DNA of 64,000 nucleotides. Origin: Oscillospiraceae bacterium. Its GTDB lineage: Bacteria; Bacillota; Clostridia; Oscillospirales; Oscillospiraceae. Below the pieces are notes generated by a model. That model had not been told where the DNA came from and made no database searches. It saw only the letters and a program-made list of their open reading frames with translations. A program made the position numbers and the translations under genes. The stretch spans positions 186,001 through 250,000 of the forward strand of contig DAOUQJ010000001.1 of the NCBI GenBank assembly GCA_030625685.1, in the 5' to 3' direction. Below are positions 6,614-14,895 of the stretch, piece by piece. Position 1 is the first letter of the stretch. Each line of letters starts with the position of its first letter.

Positions 6614-9006
6614 GCAACGCAGTTCTATTATCATTCAACACCTACGTCATCTATATTTTCTCTATTTTTCGAGGCTCAAAAACGACACTTTTTTGCTCAT
6701 TTTCAAGCCTCGAAATCGCTCCAAAACCACAACATGAAGTGGTCTACTCCTATTTTTTATCTTCCGAACCACATTTGGTCATCATTATTATCGCTTCAAC
6801 GTGCCCTGTGCATGGAGATAAAACAGCAAGCGGTGTAGCTTCGTTAGGTGATGATGGAAAAATCTTAATTACTTGCCACGCAGGATGCAGGATAGAAGAT
6901 ATCTTGGATGTTTGGGGCTATACAATGCAAGACTTATTTCCTCGAAATAACGAGTCAAAATCAAAGCAAAAGTACTCCCCTATAGTAGCCACTTATCCTT
7001 TCCATGATGCAGACAATAATTTTCTTTATGAAAAAGTGCGAAGAGAGGATAAGTCATTCACACAGCGAAGACCTGATGGTTCAGGGGGACATATTTACAA
7101 TAGAAAAGGTGTTCCTCATGTGCTATATAGACTTCCTGAAGTTCTAAAGGCTGATAGTTGGGTTTTTATTCTCGAAGGTGAAAAAGATGCAGATACTCTT
7201 GTAAAGACTGGTTTTACTGCTACGACAGGTGAAAACGGTGCAGGTAAAGGAAAATGGCTACCTGAATACACAGAGCAATTAAGAGGAAAGCATTGTTTGA
7301 TTATTGCAGACCATGATGATATTGGACGAGCTTATGCTATTGAAGTTGCAAATGCTTTACATAGTGTTGCAGCATCGATTAAGCTTCTTGACTTGTCTAA
7401 AGTGTGGGGCGAAATTCCTAATCATGGTGATGTATCAGATTTCTTTCAAGCTAAGGGCGAAGATACTGCATTAAGTTTACTTCTTGATCTGTTACAGAAC
7501 ACAGAAGAATGGAATCCTAATATGGCATCAGATCAAGTAGAAGAATGGAGTCCACCCATATCATTAAGTGACGTAGTATTACCTGAATTTCCTGTTCAGT
7601 GTTTACCAGATTCAATGAGAGATTATGTCATTGCAGTTTCAGAAGCAATGCAAGTATCTGTAGATATGTCCGCAGTTTCCGCTTTGATGGCTACAGCTAT
7701 ATGTGTACAGAAGAAGCTAGTTATTAAAGGTAAATCTGACTGGTATGAACCGTTAAATATGTATGCCGTAATTGTTGCACCTCCTGCTGAACGTAAGAGT
7801 GCTTTGCTTAACGCCATGACTAAAGTTTTATTTGAATTTGAACGAGACGCGAACGAACAAATGAAGCCTTCTATCAATGAATACCAGATTAGAAAAAACA
7901 TTCTTGAAAAGACAGTCCGAGAACTTGAAGATAAAGCAGCTAAAGGCAAAGGTAGTGTGACAGCAGAAGACGTTATAGAAACACGCAAGGAACTTGAAGA
8001 ACTCGAAGAGGTGAAGCCTTTACGCTTGCTTGCTGATGATGTAAGCCCAGAAGCTCTAACATCCTTATTAGCTGAGAATGACGGAAAAATGGCTGTAGTT
8101 AGTGCAGAAGGCGGTATCTTTGAAATCCTTAACGGGAGATACTCTCAAAGCGTTAATATTGACACATTCTTAAAAGCTCACGCTGGTGATCCAGTCCGAG
8201 TAGACCGTAGAGGTAGACCGAGTGAATATATACCACATCCAGCTTTAAGTGTTCTCTTAGCTATTCAGCCAGTTGTATTAGATGGATTAATGAGTAATGA
8301 TGCTTTCAGGGGAAGAGGTCTTACAGCTCGTTTTATGTATAGCATACCAACTTCAAAAGTCGGTCAGCGTTTATTTGAAACACCACCCATTCCAGCTATG
8401 AGCGAATCTAAGTATAGAGGAATGATTTATAGTCTGCTTTCAATCCAACAAGAGGACAAGCCCAGAATTATTGAATTGTCTCGAGAAGCATACGAAATAT
8501 CTGCTGACTTTGCTAAAGAGCTAGAACCACAACTTAATGGGGAGTTAGAAACAATGGGAGACTGGGCTGGTAAATTCCATGGCGCAATTCTCAGGATAGC
8601 TGGTATCCTGCATGCAGCGAAAAATCCACAGAATTGTACCGATATTGAGGTGGATGAAAAAACCATGCAAAACGCAATATCAATAGGACGCTACTTCTTA
8701 GAACATGCCAAAGGTGCTTATGCTCTCATGGGAGCTGACCAGCAAATACAAGATGCTAAATATGTATTGAGACAGCTTGAAAAACAACAACCCATTACTA
8801 TAGCAAGGAGAGACTTGTTTCGAGCGTGTCGTGGTCGCTTCAAGAAAAGCCAAGATATTAGCCCTGCTTTAGAATTGCTTTTGGAGTTTGGCTATATCAA
8901 AGAGTTAGAAGTTGAACACAAAGGCGTTGGTCGAAAACCAGATATGCAGTATCAAATCAATCCGTATGTATATGGACATAATGGACTAAATGGACGAAAC
9001 AACTAG
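6586..9006 (+). CDS. DUF3987 primase/helicase-like protein, 5' end damaged
   Basis: The reliable part starts near 6800 with a CHC2-type zinc finger (CPVH, then CHAGC). A Toprim-like section follows (FILEGEKDADTL, then IIADHDDIGRAYA). The DUF3987 ATPase section has a Walker A variant (APPAERKSALL) and VSAEGGIFEIL, and the C-terminus has a winged-helix look. Such proteins act in replication of satellites and integrative elements. The open frame from the TTG at 6586 carries about 70 residues that do not look like this family, starts inside a hairpin and has no ribosome binding site. The true N-terminus (usually 20-40 residues before the zinc finger) appears lost, so the gene may be non-functional. 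Confidence 0.75.
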   Translation: MAIPKLRSCCNAVLLSFNTYVIYIFSIFRGSKTTLFCSFSSLEIAPKPQHEVVYSYFLSSEPHLVIIIIASTCPVHGDKTASGVASLGDDGKILITCHAGCRIEDILDVWGYTMQDLFPRNNESKSKQKYSPIVATYPFHDADNNFLYEKVRREDKSFTQRRPDGSGGHIYNRKGVPHVLYRLPEVLKADSWVFILEGEKDADTLVKTGFTATTGENGAGKGKWLPEYTEQLRGKHCLIIADHDDIGRAYAIEVANALHSVAASIKLLDLSKVWGEIPNHGDVSDFFQAKGEDTALSLLLDLLQNTEEWNPNMASDQVEEWSPPISLSDVVLPEFPVQCLPDSMRDYVIAVSEAMQVSVDMSAVSALMATAICVQKKLVIKGKSDWYEPLNMYAVIVAPPAERKSALLNAMTKVLFEFERDANEQMKPSINEYQIRKNILEKTVRELEDKAAKGKGSVTAEDVIETRKELEELEEVKPLRLLADDVSPEALTSLLAENDGKMAVVSAEGGIFEILNGRYSQSVNIDTFLKAHAGDPVRVDRRGRPSEYIPHPALSVLLAIQPVVLDGLMSNDAFRGRGLTARFMYSIPTSKVGQRLFETPPIPAMSESKYRGMIYSLLSIQQEDKPRIIELSREAYEISADFAKELEPQLNGELETMGDWAGKFHGAILRIAGILHAAKNPQNCTDIEVDEKTMQNAISIGRYFLEHAKGAYALMGADQQIQDAKYVLRQLEKQQPITIARRDLFRACRGRFKKSQDISPALELLLEFGYIKELEVEHKGVGRKPDMQYQINPYVYGHNGLNGRNN

Positions 9007-9086
9007 AATACATGTATTTTGTCCAATCTGTCCAATTTGTCCATAAGTATAAAATATATATCTCACATAAAGAAAGGACGATCATT

Positions 9087-9398
9087 ATGCAAAATCAAAC
9101 AAAAAAAACCGCCATCAGTGTTGGAGCACTGAAAGCGGACAAGGCTATTAAAGCCACATATATCAATAATAGTTTACCGAACAATCAAGATTCTGTCAAG
9201 AATGAAACTCTGGCAGAACTAGAATTGCTTTTTGTTAAGCTATCACCAGCTAGTCAAAAGCATGTCATTGATTGGGCAAAGTTGTACTCCAAAGATAAAG
9301 AATTTGCAAAGGCATTCTACGCTTGGTTTAACGAAGAAACAAGCAACTTGGATGAAGTTTATGAATTTATTGATAACTGGAAGAAGGTGTGTGCATGA
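9087..9398 (+). CDS. Small hypothetical protein of the satellite-like element
   Basis: The ATG at 9087 follows AAAGAAAGGACG; an upstream extension of the frame reads unlike protein and is rejected. The 103-residue product has a basic N-terminus (NQTKKTAISVGALKADKAIK) and an amphipathic acidic C-terminal half with LSPASQKHVIDWAKLYSKD and FIDNWKKVCA. I do not recognise the family. It lies 80 bases after the DUF3987 gene and overlaps the next gene by four bases (ATGA), so the three probably form one transcript. Confidence 0.6.
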   Translation: MQNQTKKTAISVGALKADKAIKATYINNSLPNNQDSVKNETLAELELLFVKLSPASQKHVIDWAKLYSKDKEFAKAFYAWFNEETSNLDEVYEFIDNWKKVCA

Positions 9399-9547
9399 AG
9401 ATCAAAATTACTTATGAAACAGAAGCTGAACTAACAGAAGCATTAAAGCGACCACTCCAGTATTACATAGACCAAGGAACTAAGCTGAAAACAAGCGAAA
9501 ACCATCCACCTTTTAAGCACGCATATTTGAACATAAAGAAGTCCTAA
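9395..9547 (+). CDS. 50-residue hypothetical protein
   Basis: The ATG overlaps the TGA of the previous gene (ATGA), typical of translational coupling, and AAGAAGG lies about eight bases upstream. The product begins MKIKITYETEAELTEALKRP and ends HAYLNIKKS. Its beta-strand then helix start resembles small phage-element proteins, but no family is recognised. It is the last gene of the DUF3987 transcript. Confidence 0.55.
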   Translation: MKIKITYETEAELTEALKRPLQYYIDQGTKLKTSENHPPFKHAYLNIKKS

Positions 9548-9572
9548 CTCTTCTGTATTTCAGGGGTATAGA

Positions 9573-9601
9573 TTGACTATGTAAGCAGTTTTTGATATAA
9601 T
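9573..9601 (+). promoter_or_regulatory. Sigma-A promoter for the capsid gene
   Basis: TTGACT (9573-9578), a 17-base spacer and TATAAT (9596-9601) form a near-consensus promoter. Transcription should begin near 9608, giving a leader of about 135 bases before the capsid gene. Confidence 0.7.
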
Positions 9602-9656
9602 ATAAGCAATAGAATAAGGCATGAGTACCGCTCTTATGAGTTAGCCACATACAAGG

Positions 9657-9687
9657 CATGGGAAACAGTTTAACCACTGTTCTCATG
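9657..9687 (+). terminator. Terminator hairpin in the capsid leader
   Basis: CATGGGAAACAGT pairs with ACTGTTCTCATG, with one bulge and one G-T pair, and is followed by TCTTTTTTATTTA. It lies between the promoter at 9573 and the capsid start, so it should attenuate transcription unless read through. Confidence 0.65.
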
Positions 9688-9742
9688 TCTTTTTTATTTA
9701 TAAATCTATTCACGAACAAAGAATAAAATAGGAGGAATTTAA

Positions 9743-11065
9743 ATGAGATTAATAGACGAATTATCGGTTAGATACAACCAACAAAAAAGGAAGCTTGACG
9801 GCTTTGATGTTAATAACCTCAATGGGAAAGATTTGAAACAGGTAAATGAATTTACAGATGAGATCAAGAAAGTAAAAGCTGAAATGAAGAAAGTAACGGA
9901 TGAAATGAAGGCTTACGGAGATGATCCCTCTAATAGCGAGTATTTTGCTTTTGACACTGACGGCTATTGCATGACCCTTCCTAAAACAGGAGAAAATTAT
10001 TCAGCTGATATTAAGAATATGTCAGACGAAGAAATTAACGCTCGCTTTTCACCTTACAATGCATCACTACCTACAGATGGAAGAGACCCCAAAATTAATA
10101 AGAAGAATAACTTGCAGATTCTAAACAGTGCAAATATTGAAAAAGTATACTCAAATGACAGCGGTTTAGACTTTGGCAAATATGTCAAAGGGGCATTGAC
10201 TGGTAACTGGTCTAATGCAGAGCCTGAAAGAAAATATTATGCAGCATTAAGTACAACCACAGGTGGGGTTATTGTTCCTGATGTGTTGTCAGCGCAGATT
10301 TTAAAAAAGATTATGAATAAATCCTTAATCTATAAATCGGGTGTACCAGTAGTAGATATGAAAAGCAATAATCTATCTATCGCCAAGGTAAAAAATAATC
10401 CTACAGGGGAATTTAAAGCAGAACTTGCAGAAGCCACTCTTTCTGATGCAGAGTTTGAAGCAGTTGAGTTAAAAAGTAAAACTTTATATAGCTTGTGTAA
10501 AATTTCACTTGAAATGTTACACAGTGCCACTAATCTCTCTGAAGTATTGCAAAACGCAATGGCAGATGCAGTGGCTGATGCAATAGATAAAGCCTGCATT
10601 TATGGTGTAGACGAGAACGGAATTAAAGGGCTTGCCACCTACAACACTATTAATACGCTTACTGCAGATGCAATTAACTATGCGCAATTTGTGAATGCAA
10701 TTGGTAAGATTAAAAAAGCTAATGGTAATCCCACAGTAATGGGAATCAATGCAGATACTGATACTACACTGAATCTTCTGACCGATACCACAGGACAACC
10801 TCTAAATGCCCCACGTGTAGTGGATAGTTTAAACCGTGTAGTATCGAACAACCTTAGAAATGACTTAGGTGTGGCAACGGATGAAAGCGAGGCGCTTGTA
10901 TATGATCCTAATTCAATCATATTGGGACAACAAGTAGGCTTTAAGTTTGAAACATCTAGAAGCTTTGGAATGAATGATGGTTCGGTTTACTTACGTATCT
11001 ATACGATGTTAGACATGGCAGTATTAAGACCAGAACACATTGCATACATCAGTGGCTTGAAATAA
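9743..11065 (+). CDS. Phage major capsid protein, HK97 family
   Basis: The 440-residue protein begins with a charged coiled-coil scaffold-like segment (about residues 1-60) and then an HK97-type capsid domain. Landmarks are STTTGGVIVPDVLSAQILKK (about 170-189), FEAVELKSKTLYSLCKISLE in the spine helix and E-loop region, and the closing RIYTMLDMAVLRPEHIAYI. AGGAGG lies seven bases before the ATG. No portal, prohead protease, large terminase or tail gene is next to it, so it is an isolated capsid gene, as in capsid-encoding satellites or prophage remnants. Confidence 0.9.
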   Translation: MRLIDELSVRYNQQKRKLDGFDVNNLNGKDLKQVNEFTDEIKKVKAEMKKVTDEMKAYGDDPSNSEYFAFDTDGYCMTLPKTGENYSADIKNMSDEEINARFSPYNASLPTDGRDPKINKKNNLQILNSANIEKVYSNDSGLDFGKYVKGALTGNWSNAEPERKYYAALSTTTGGVIVPDVLSAQILKKIMNKSLIYKSGVPVVDMKSNNLSIAKVKNNPTGEFKAELAEATLSDAEFEAVELKSKTLYSLCKISLEMLHSATNLSEVLQNAMADAVADAIDKACIYGVDENGIKGLATYNTINTLTADAINYAQFVNAIGKIKKANGNPTVMGINADTDTTLNLLTDTTGQPLNAPRVVDSLNRVVSNNLRNDLGVATDESEALVYDPNSIILGQQVGFKFETSRSFGMNDGSVYLRIYTMLDMAVLRPEHIAYISGLK

Positions 11066-11185
11066 GCAAAAAGGTTCTAAAGGGTTTAGCCTATATAAAA
11101 GCCCTTTTCCAGTACACTGTCACAGGTGTATACAGCGTTGGTTCTTCTGTGTACTCTTCTTTTGTTCGTGTGAATATTTCATCAT

Positions 11186-11225
11186 GAGAAAAGCCTAGCA
11201 TCAGTTAATGTTGCTAGGCTTTTCT
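11186..11225 (+). terminator. Terminator after the capsid gene region
   Basis: GAGAAAAGCCTAGCA pairs with TGCTAGGCTTTTCTC around a 10-base loop, followed by a T-rich TTATTATAT run. It closes the capsid transcription unit. Confidence 0.7.
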
Positions 11226-11549
11226 CTTATTATATATACAAGGGTAATTAAAAAGTTTAAGACATAATTTCCTAGACCGAAGGGTTAATCTTGCATGCAA
11301 ACAACCATACTTTTAGGTAGGGGGGTATAAATTGTTATGGCGCTAATGACGAAGACCACAGTGCCAAGTGTTTGTCCGAAAAAACTCCCCACGGGAATTT
11401 TGAAATAAGCCATTTATACCAAGCGCTATAGCTGGATAAAGTAATATACAAAAAGATTTTCTCGCGCGCGCAAGGGGGTTTCTAAATGCAAAGATAAACA
11501 CTAGTGCTTATAAACCCTGAACTTATTCATTATATGCACTTAAAACTAG
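11226..11549. other. Possible packaging (cos-like) region with a 23-codon frame
   Basis: No full gene is present. A G-rich block (TAGGGGGGTATAAA near 11319) and a GC block (CTCGCGCGCGCAAGGGGG near 11461) stand out from the AT-rich surroundings, as in cohesive-end regions of Bacillota phages. Between them a plus-strand frame at 11337-11408 reads MALMTKTTVPSVCPKKLPTG and ends after ILK. It could be the start of a lost small terminase or HNH gene. All of this is inference from composition and position. Confidence 0.3.
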
Positions 11550-12440
11550 CTACACATTAATATATTGATTCATTTCTTGTTCGTTAAAAAGAATATCATT
11601 AGGTAGTTCATAACCTAGTTTTACGAGTTGTGAGGCGATTTCTTTATATACAGTTATTATCGGACCACTTGCGCGTAAACCAGATATCTTTATAATTACT
11701 GAATTCGTACCATGCTTAACTACTAATCTATTAAAAAGAAAATTATTATATATATATTCCTCAATAATATCATCTAAAGTGCCTATACTTTCGGAGGGAC
11801 GATTAATAAATGGAAACTTTAGTCTAATCATTTCTGAGTTAGAGATATCTCCTTGTTTTAAATTAGACTTTGGTTTGAATCTATCTACTTTAGTGTCAAT
11901 TTCGTTTAATTTTCGGAGTATATATTGAAAAGCATCTGAATCTATAGAGTTAAAATCTGCAGAATCCAGAATTTTTTTAGAGCTTACTAAGTCTTTTAGT
12001 GCGTCAAGTATTGGACTAACTTTTTCAGTAGGATCAATCTCACTTATAAAGCTTTTTAGGGTTTCTTTTAATTCTAAGACACCTTTTGCATCATTATGAT
12101 AGAAAATGGTTCGTTCAGCTGTGATGTCTGCTGGTAATTGAGTGCCTTTTTCAGCTATAATTATTGCAGGAGTGCCAAGGCAATGTCTGAATGCTAATTC
12201 GTACATTACATTAGGATTCTTCTCTGTTAAATTCGTAATCACCAAATCTGCATTAAAGATTTCAGCAATTATTTGCTTTGTTAGTGTTCCTGGCTCAAAA
12301 ATTCGATGGGAAACACTTATTTCATAATCATCCCCTAAAGACGGCACAATAGCAGCATCAATTATTCCATCTATATGTCTTCTTATCGGATCAGTATCAT
12401 TCCCTATTGGAGTAATTACAAAACATTTCTTCTTATCCAT
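11550..12440 (-). CDS. Nucleoside 2-deoxyribosyltransferase-like protein, possible defence cargo
   Basis: The N-terminal 150 residues match the nucleoside 2-deoxyribosyltransferase/TIR-like Rossmann group: KKCFVITPIGNDTDPIRRHI at the start, an ADLVITNLTEKNPNVMYELA motif (about residues 84-103) and GTPAIIIAEKG. The NPNVMYEL block carries the family's usual glutamate. A linker follows, and then an unassigned C-terminal domain (about 205-296) that ends NEQEMNQYINV. Proteins of this shape hydrolyse or bind nucleotides, and several occur in anti-phage loci. Position at the end of a phage-like element favours a defence or exclusion role, but this is inferred. It is monocistronic. Confidence 0.65.
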   Translation of the reverse strand: MDKKKCFVITPIGNDTDPIRRHIDGIIDAAIVPSLGDDYEISVSHRIFEPGTLTKQIIAEIFNADLVITNLTEKNPNVMYELAFRHCLGTPAIIIAEKGTQLPADITAERTIFYHNDAKGVLELKETLKSFISEIDPTEKVSPILDALKDLVSSKKILDSADFNSIDSDAFQYILRKLNEIDTKVDRFKPKSNLKQGDISNSEMIRLKFPFINRPSESIGTLDDIIEEYIYNNFLFNRLVVKHGTNSVIIKISGLRASGPIITVYKEIASQLVKLGYELPNDILFNEQEMNQYINV

Positions 12441-12856
12441 ATCTATACTTCCTTTATTCGGACTATTATTAATACAAAGAACATCAGTTTATTTTATCTC
12501 AAAATTCTATATTTTTCAACAATTACCATTATTGGTATTTGTGTTTATATTTATAGTTATAAAATAAAAATTATTAGCAGATTAAAAGATAAAATGTTTT
12601 CTGTCTTTTGACCCTTATTTTTACCCTTTACAGAATTAAGACAGTTTAGATATGTTTTTATAGGATTGCATAAAAGTGTTGATATATAAGGCTTTTCGAG
12701 CCTTGATTGATGATAGTTAATTATGTTTTTGTAACTAAACAGAAATTCAAGTCCTGTATCGTACACCATCTATGAACTTTTAGGTAATAATAATAAAATG
12801 TTTTTTGAGTAATAACAAATAAATTCAAAAACCTAATTATTATCAGAGGTGATAAA
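12441..12856. other. AT-rich intergenic stretch with no gene
   Basis: No convincing coding frame is visible. It holds a short dyad (AAGGCTT-TTCG-AGCCTT near 12690) and the tRNA-end-like segment at 12746-12768. The TGACCC repeats near 12610 may be part of an attachment region. Confidence 0.4.
12746..12768 (+). other. tRNA 3'-end-like segment, candidate attachment site
   Basis: The 23 bases have exactly the layout of tRNA positions 54-76: a TTCAAGT loop, a 5-base T-stem strand CCTGT, a 7-base acceptor strand ATCGTAC, then A and CCA. No tRNA body precedes it; the bases before it do not pair with CCTGT. Such isolated 3' ends are typical of att sites left by integrases that use tRNA genes. A chance match cannot be excluded. 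Confidence 0.4.
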
Positions 12857-13123
12857 ATGCCAAAAGTTAAACCGCTCGGCACAACACAGAGAAAAGCCGA
12901 AAGAGTCAAAAAGCAAAATCAAACATTTGCTAAAGTTCTTCAAATATATATGATTCGCCATAATAAAAAGCAAGATGAAGTGGCAGAAAAGATTGGATGC
13001 ACAGCTAAAACTCTCGGACAGAGAAAAGTAAACCCAGGTAGAAGTTCATTTGAAGATGTGCGTGAAACCATGCATAAGCTTGAAGCAACACCTGAACAGT
13101 GGTTACATCTAGGAGGCTTTTAA
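12857..13123 (+). CDS. Phage-type helix-turn-helix (XRE) protein
   Basis: The 88-residue protein has a lysine-rich start (MPKVKPLGTTQRKAERVKKQ) and then an XRE-like domain: FAKVLQIYMIRHNKKQDEVA, EKIGCTAKTLGQRK and a C-terminal LEATPEQWLHLGGF. Small regulators like this occur in Bacillota prophages. GAGGTGAT lies upstream of the ATG. It is the last gene before the guaA boundary and has no partner gene nearby. Confidence 0.7.
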   Translation: MPKVKPLGTTQRKAERVKKQNQTFAKVLQIYMIRHNKKQDEVAEKIGCTAKTLGQRKVNPGRSSFEDVRETMHKLEATPEQWLHLGGF

Positions 13124-13210
13124 AGAGTTTTGTCCTTTCTTTTACAAAAGTAGATTCATCCAATCGACCAATAAATAGAACCGAATCAGAACCACTAATA
13201 AAAAATTAAG

Positions 13211-13242
13211 CCCGTAACCCCTTGATAACAAAGGGCTACGGG
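13211..13242. terminator. Terminator between the element and guaA
   Basis: CCCGTA/TACGGG with an inner CCC-TT/AA-GGG stem forms a hairpin with T-rich flanks on both sides (ATTTTCT on plus, TTAATTTTTT on minus). It lies 12 bases past the guaA stop and can serve guaA and, more weakly, the plus-strand XRE gene. Confidence 0.65.
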
Positions 13243-13253
13243 TATTTTCTGTA

Positions 13254-14795
13254 TTATTCCCACTCAATCGTGGCTGGTGGTTTGGAAGTGATATCATACA
13301 CGATACGGCTGATATTTGACACTTCATTCACAATGCGAACGGAGATTTTATCGAGCACGTCATACGGGATTTTTGCCCAATCGGCGGTCATAAAGTCGCT
13401 TGTGGTGACGCCACGAAGTGCCAAGGTGTAATCATAGGTTCTACCATCACCCATGACCCCCACAGAGCGCGTATTGGTAAGCACGGCAAAGTACTGGTCA
13501 ATGGACTGTGCAAGACCAGCTTTGGCGATTTCTTCGCGATAGATAAAGTCTGCCTCACGAAGCATATCAAGTTTTTCTTTGGTTAGGTCACCAATTACGC
13601 GACTCGCAAGTCCAGGACCTGGGAACGGCTGACGCTGCACCAAATAATCTGGAAGCCCCAGTTCTGTGCCCAACTTGCGCACTTCGTCTTTAAAGAGCAG
13701 ACGCAGTGGCTCAATGATTTCCTTAAAGTCCACAAAATCAGGCAAACCGCCAACATTGTGATGGCTCTTGATGGTGGCTGCATCCCCTGCGCCAGACTCG
13801 ATGACGTCAGGATAAATAGTGCCTTGCACAAGGTAATCCACTGTGCCGATTTTCTTGCCTTCTTCTTCAAAAATGCGAATGAATTCTTCGCCAATGATTT
13901 TACGTTTTTCCTCGGGATCAGAAATGCCTGCAAGACGATTTAAAAAGCGTTCTTCTGCATTCACGCGGATGAGATGAATGTCCCATTTTGCAAACGCTTC
14001 TTCCACTTCGTCGCCTTCATCTTTACGCATGAGGCCATGATCCACAAACACGCAAGTGAGCTGACTGCCCACCGCTTCTGCCAAAATGCCCGCTGCAACA
14101 GAGGAGTCTACCCCACCGGACAGCGCAAGTAGCACCTTTCCATCGCCAACTTTTTGACGAACTTCTTCAATCGTCTGTTTTCCATATTGCTGCATGGTCC
14201 AGTCGCCCTTGGCTCCACACGCTTCATACAAAAAGTTGCGAATCATATCAATGCCATGCTCCGTGTGATTGACCTCTGGATGGTATTGCACACCATAGAA
14301 TTTTCGTGCTTCATCAGCAATCGCCGCGTTGGGACAAGCATCTGTTTTGCCTACAAGTGCAAAGCCTTCAGGCACTTGAGCCATGTAGTCTCCATGGCTC
14401 ATCCAAGTAACAGCAGATTCAGGTAGCCCTTTGAAGAGGCTACAGCTCGTGTCAAAATACGTGTCAGTTCTGCCATATTCTCTTGCAGTGTCTTCCTGCG
14501 CTTCGGTAACTAGTCCACCAAGGGAATGCGCCATGAGCTGACAGCCATAGCAAATACCCAAAATTGGGATTCCCCATGTGTAAATTTCATTGCTGACTTT
14601 CGGTGCATTTTCTAAATACACACTGTTAGAACCACCTGTAAAAATAAGACCAATGGGATTCTTCTTCTTAATTTCTTCAAGCGGTGTACTATATGGCACG
14701 ACCTCACAATACACACCACATTCACGAACGCGTCGTGCAATGAGCTGATTATACTGGCCGCCAAAATCTAAGACTATCACAAGTTGATGTTCCAC
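13254..14795 (-). CDS. guaA: GMP synthase (glutamine-hydrolysing)
   Basis: GuaA aminates XMP to GMP with glutamine and ATP in purine synthesis. The 513-residue protein has the class I glutaminase domain with the nucleophile in [17 protein letters not shown], the histidine-glutamate pair in [12 protein letters not shown], the ATP-pyrophosphatase P-loop [13 protein letters not shown] and the C-terminal dimer domain ending KPPATIEWE. The GTG at 14795 is preferred because it gives the usual [13 protein letters not shown] start and has AAAGGGG upstream. The 3' end of guaA is a known insertion site for genomic islands, and accessory DNA begins right after it here. Confidence 0.97.
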   Translation of the reverse strand: MEHQLVIVLDFGGQYNQLIARRVRECGVYCEVVPYSTPLEEIKKKNPIGLIFTGGSNSVYLENAPKVSNEIYTWGIPILGICYGCQLMAHSLGGLVTEAQEDTAREYGRTDTYFDTSCSLFKGLPESAVTWMSHGDYMAQVPEGFALVGKTDACPNAAIADEARKFYGVQYHPEVNHTEHGIDMIRNFLYEACGAKGDWTMQQYGKQTIEEVRQKVGDGKVLLALSGGVDSSVAAGILAEAVGSQLTCVFVDHGLMRKDEGDEVEEAFAKWDIHLIRVNAEERFLNRLAGISDPEEKRKIIGEEFIRIFEEEGKKIGTVDYLVQGTIYPDVIESGAGDAATIKSHHNVGGLPDFVDFKEIIEPLRLLFKDEVRKLGTELGLPDYLVQRQPFPGPGLASRVIGDLTKEKLDMLREADFIYREEIAKAGLAQSIDQYFAVLTNTRSVGVMGDGRTYDYTLALRGVTTSDFMTADWAKIPYDVLDKISVRIVNEVSNISRIVYDITSKPPATIEWE

Positions 14796-14895
14796 GATGG
14801 TTTCCCCTTTCTTTGGTACAAACATAACGGTTATGATACATAAATTTTTGCCAATTGGGGAAATACTGAAGTATCACGCCAAGGGAGGCAAACGT

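Noticed and set aside
6586-6800. N-terminal 70 residues of the DUF3987 frame as a real domain
   Set aside because: They lack family resemblance, start in a hairpin without a ribosome binding site and read like translated noncoding DNA.
12680-12768. Complete tRNA gene before the CCA end
   Set aside because: No D-arm, anticodon arm or matching 5' acceptor strand (GTACGAT) can be found upstream.
12557-12769. Minus-strand frame as an integrase C-terminus
   Set aside because: The lysine-rich end (VKGKNKGQKT) is suggestive, but no catalytic Arg, His or Tyr boxes are present and the rest reads like AT-rich noncoding DNA.
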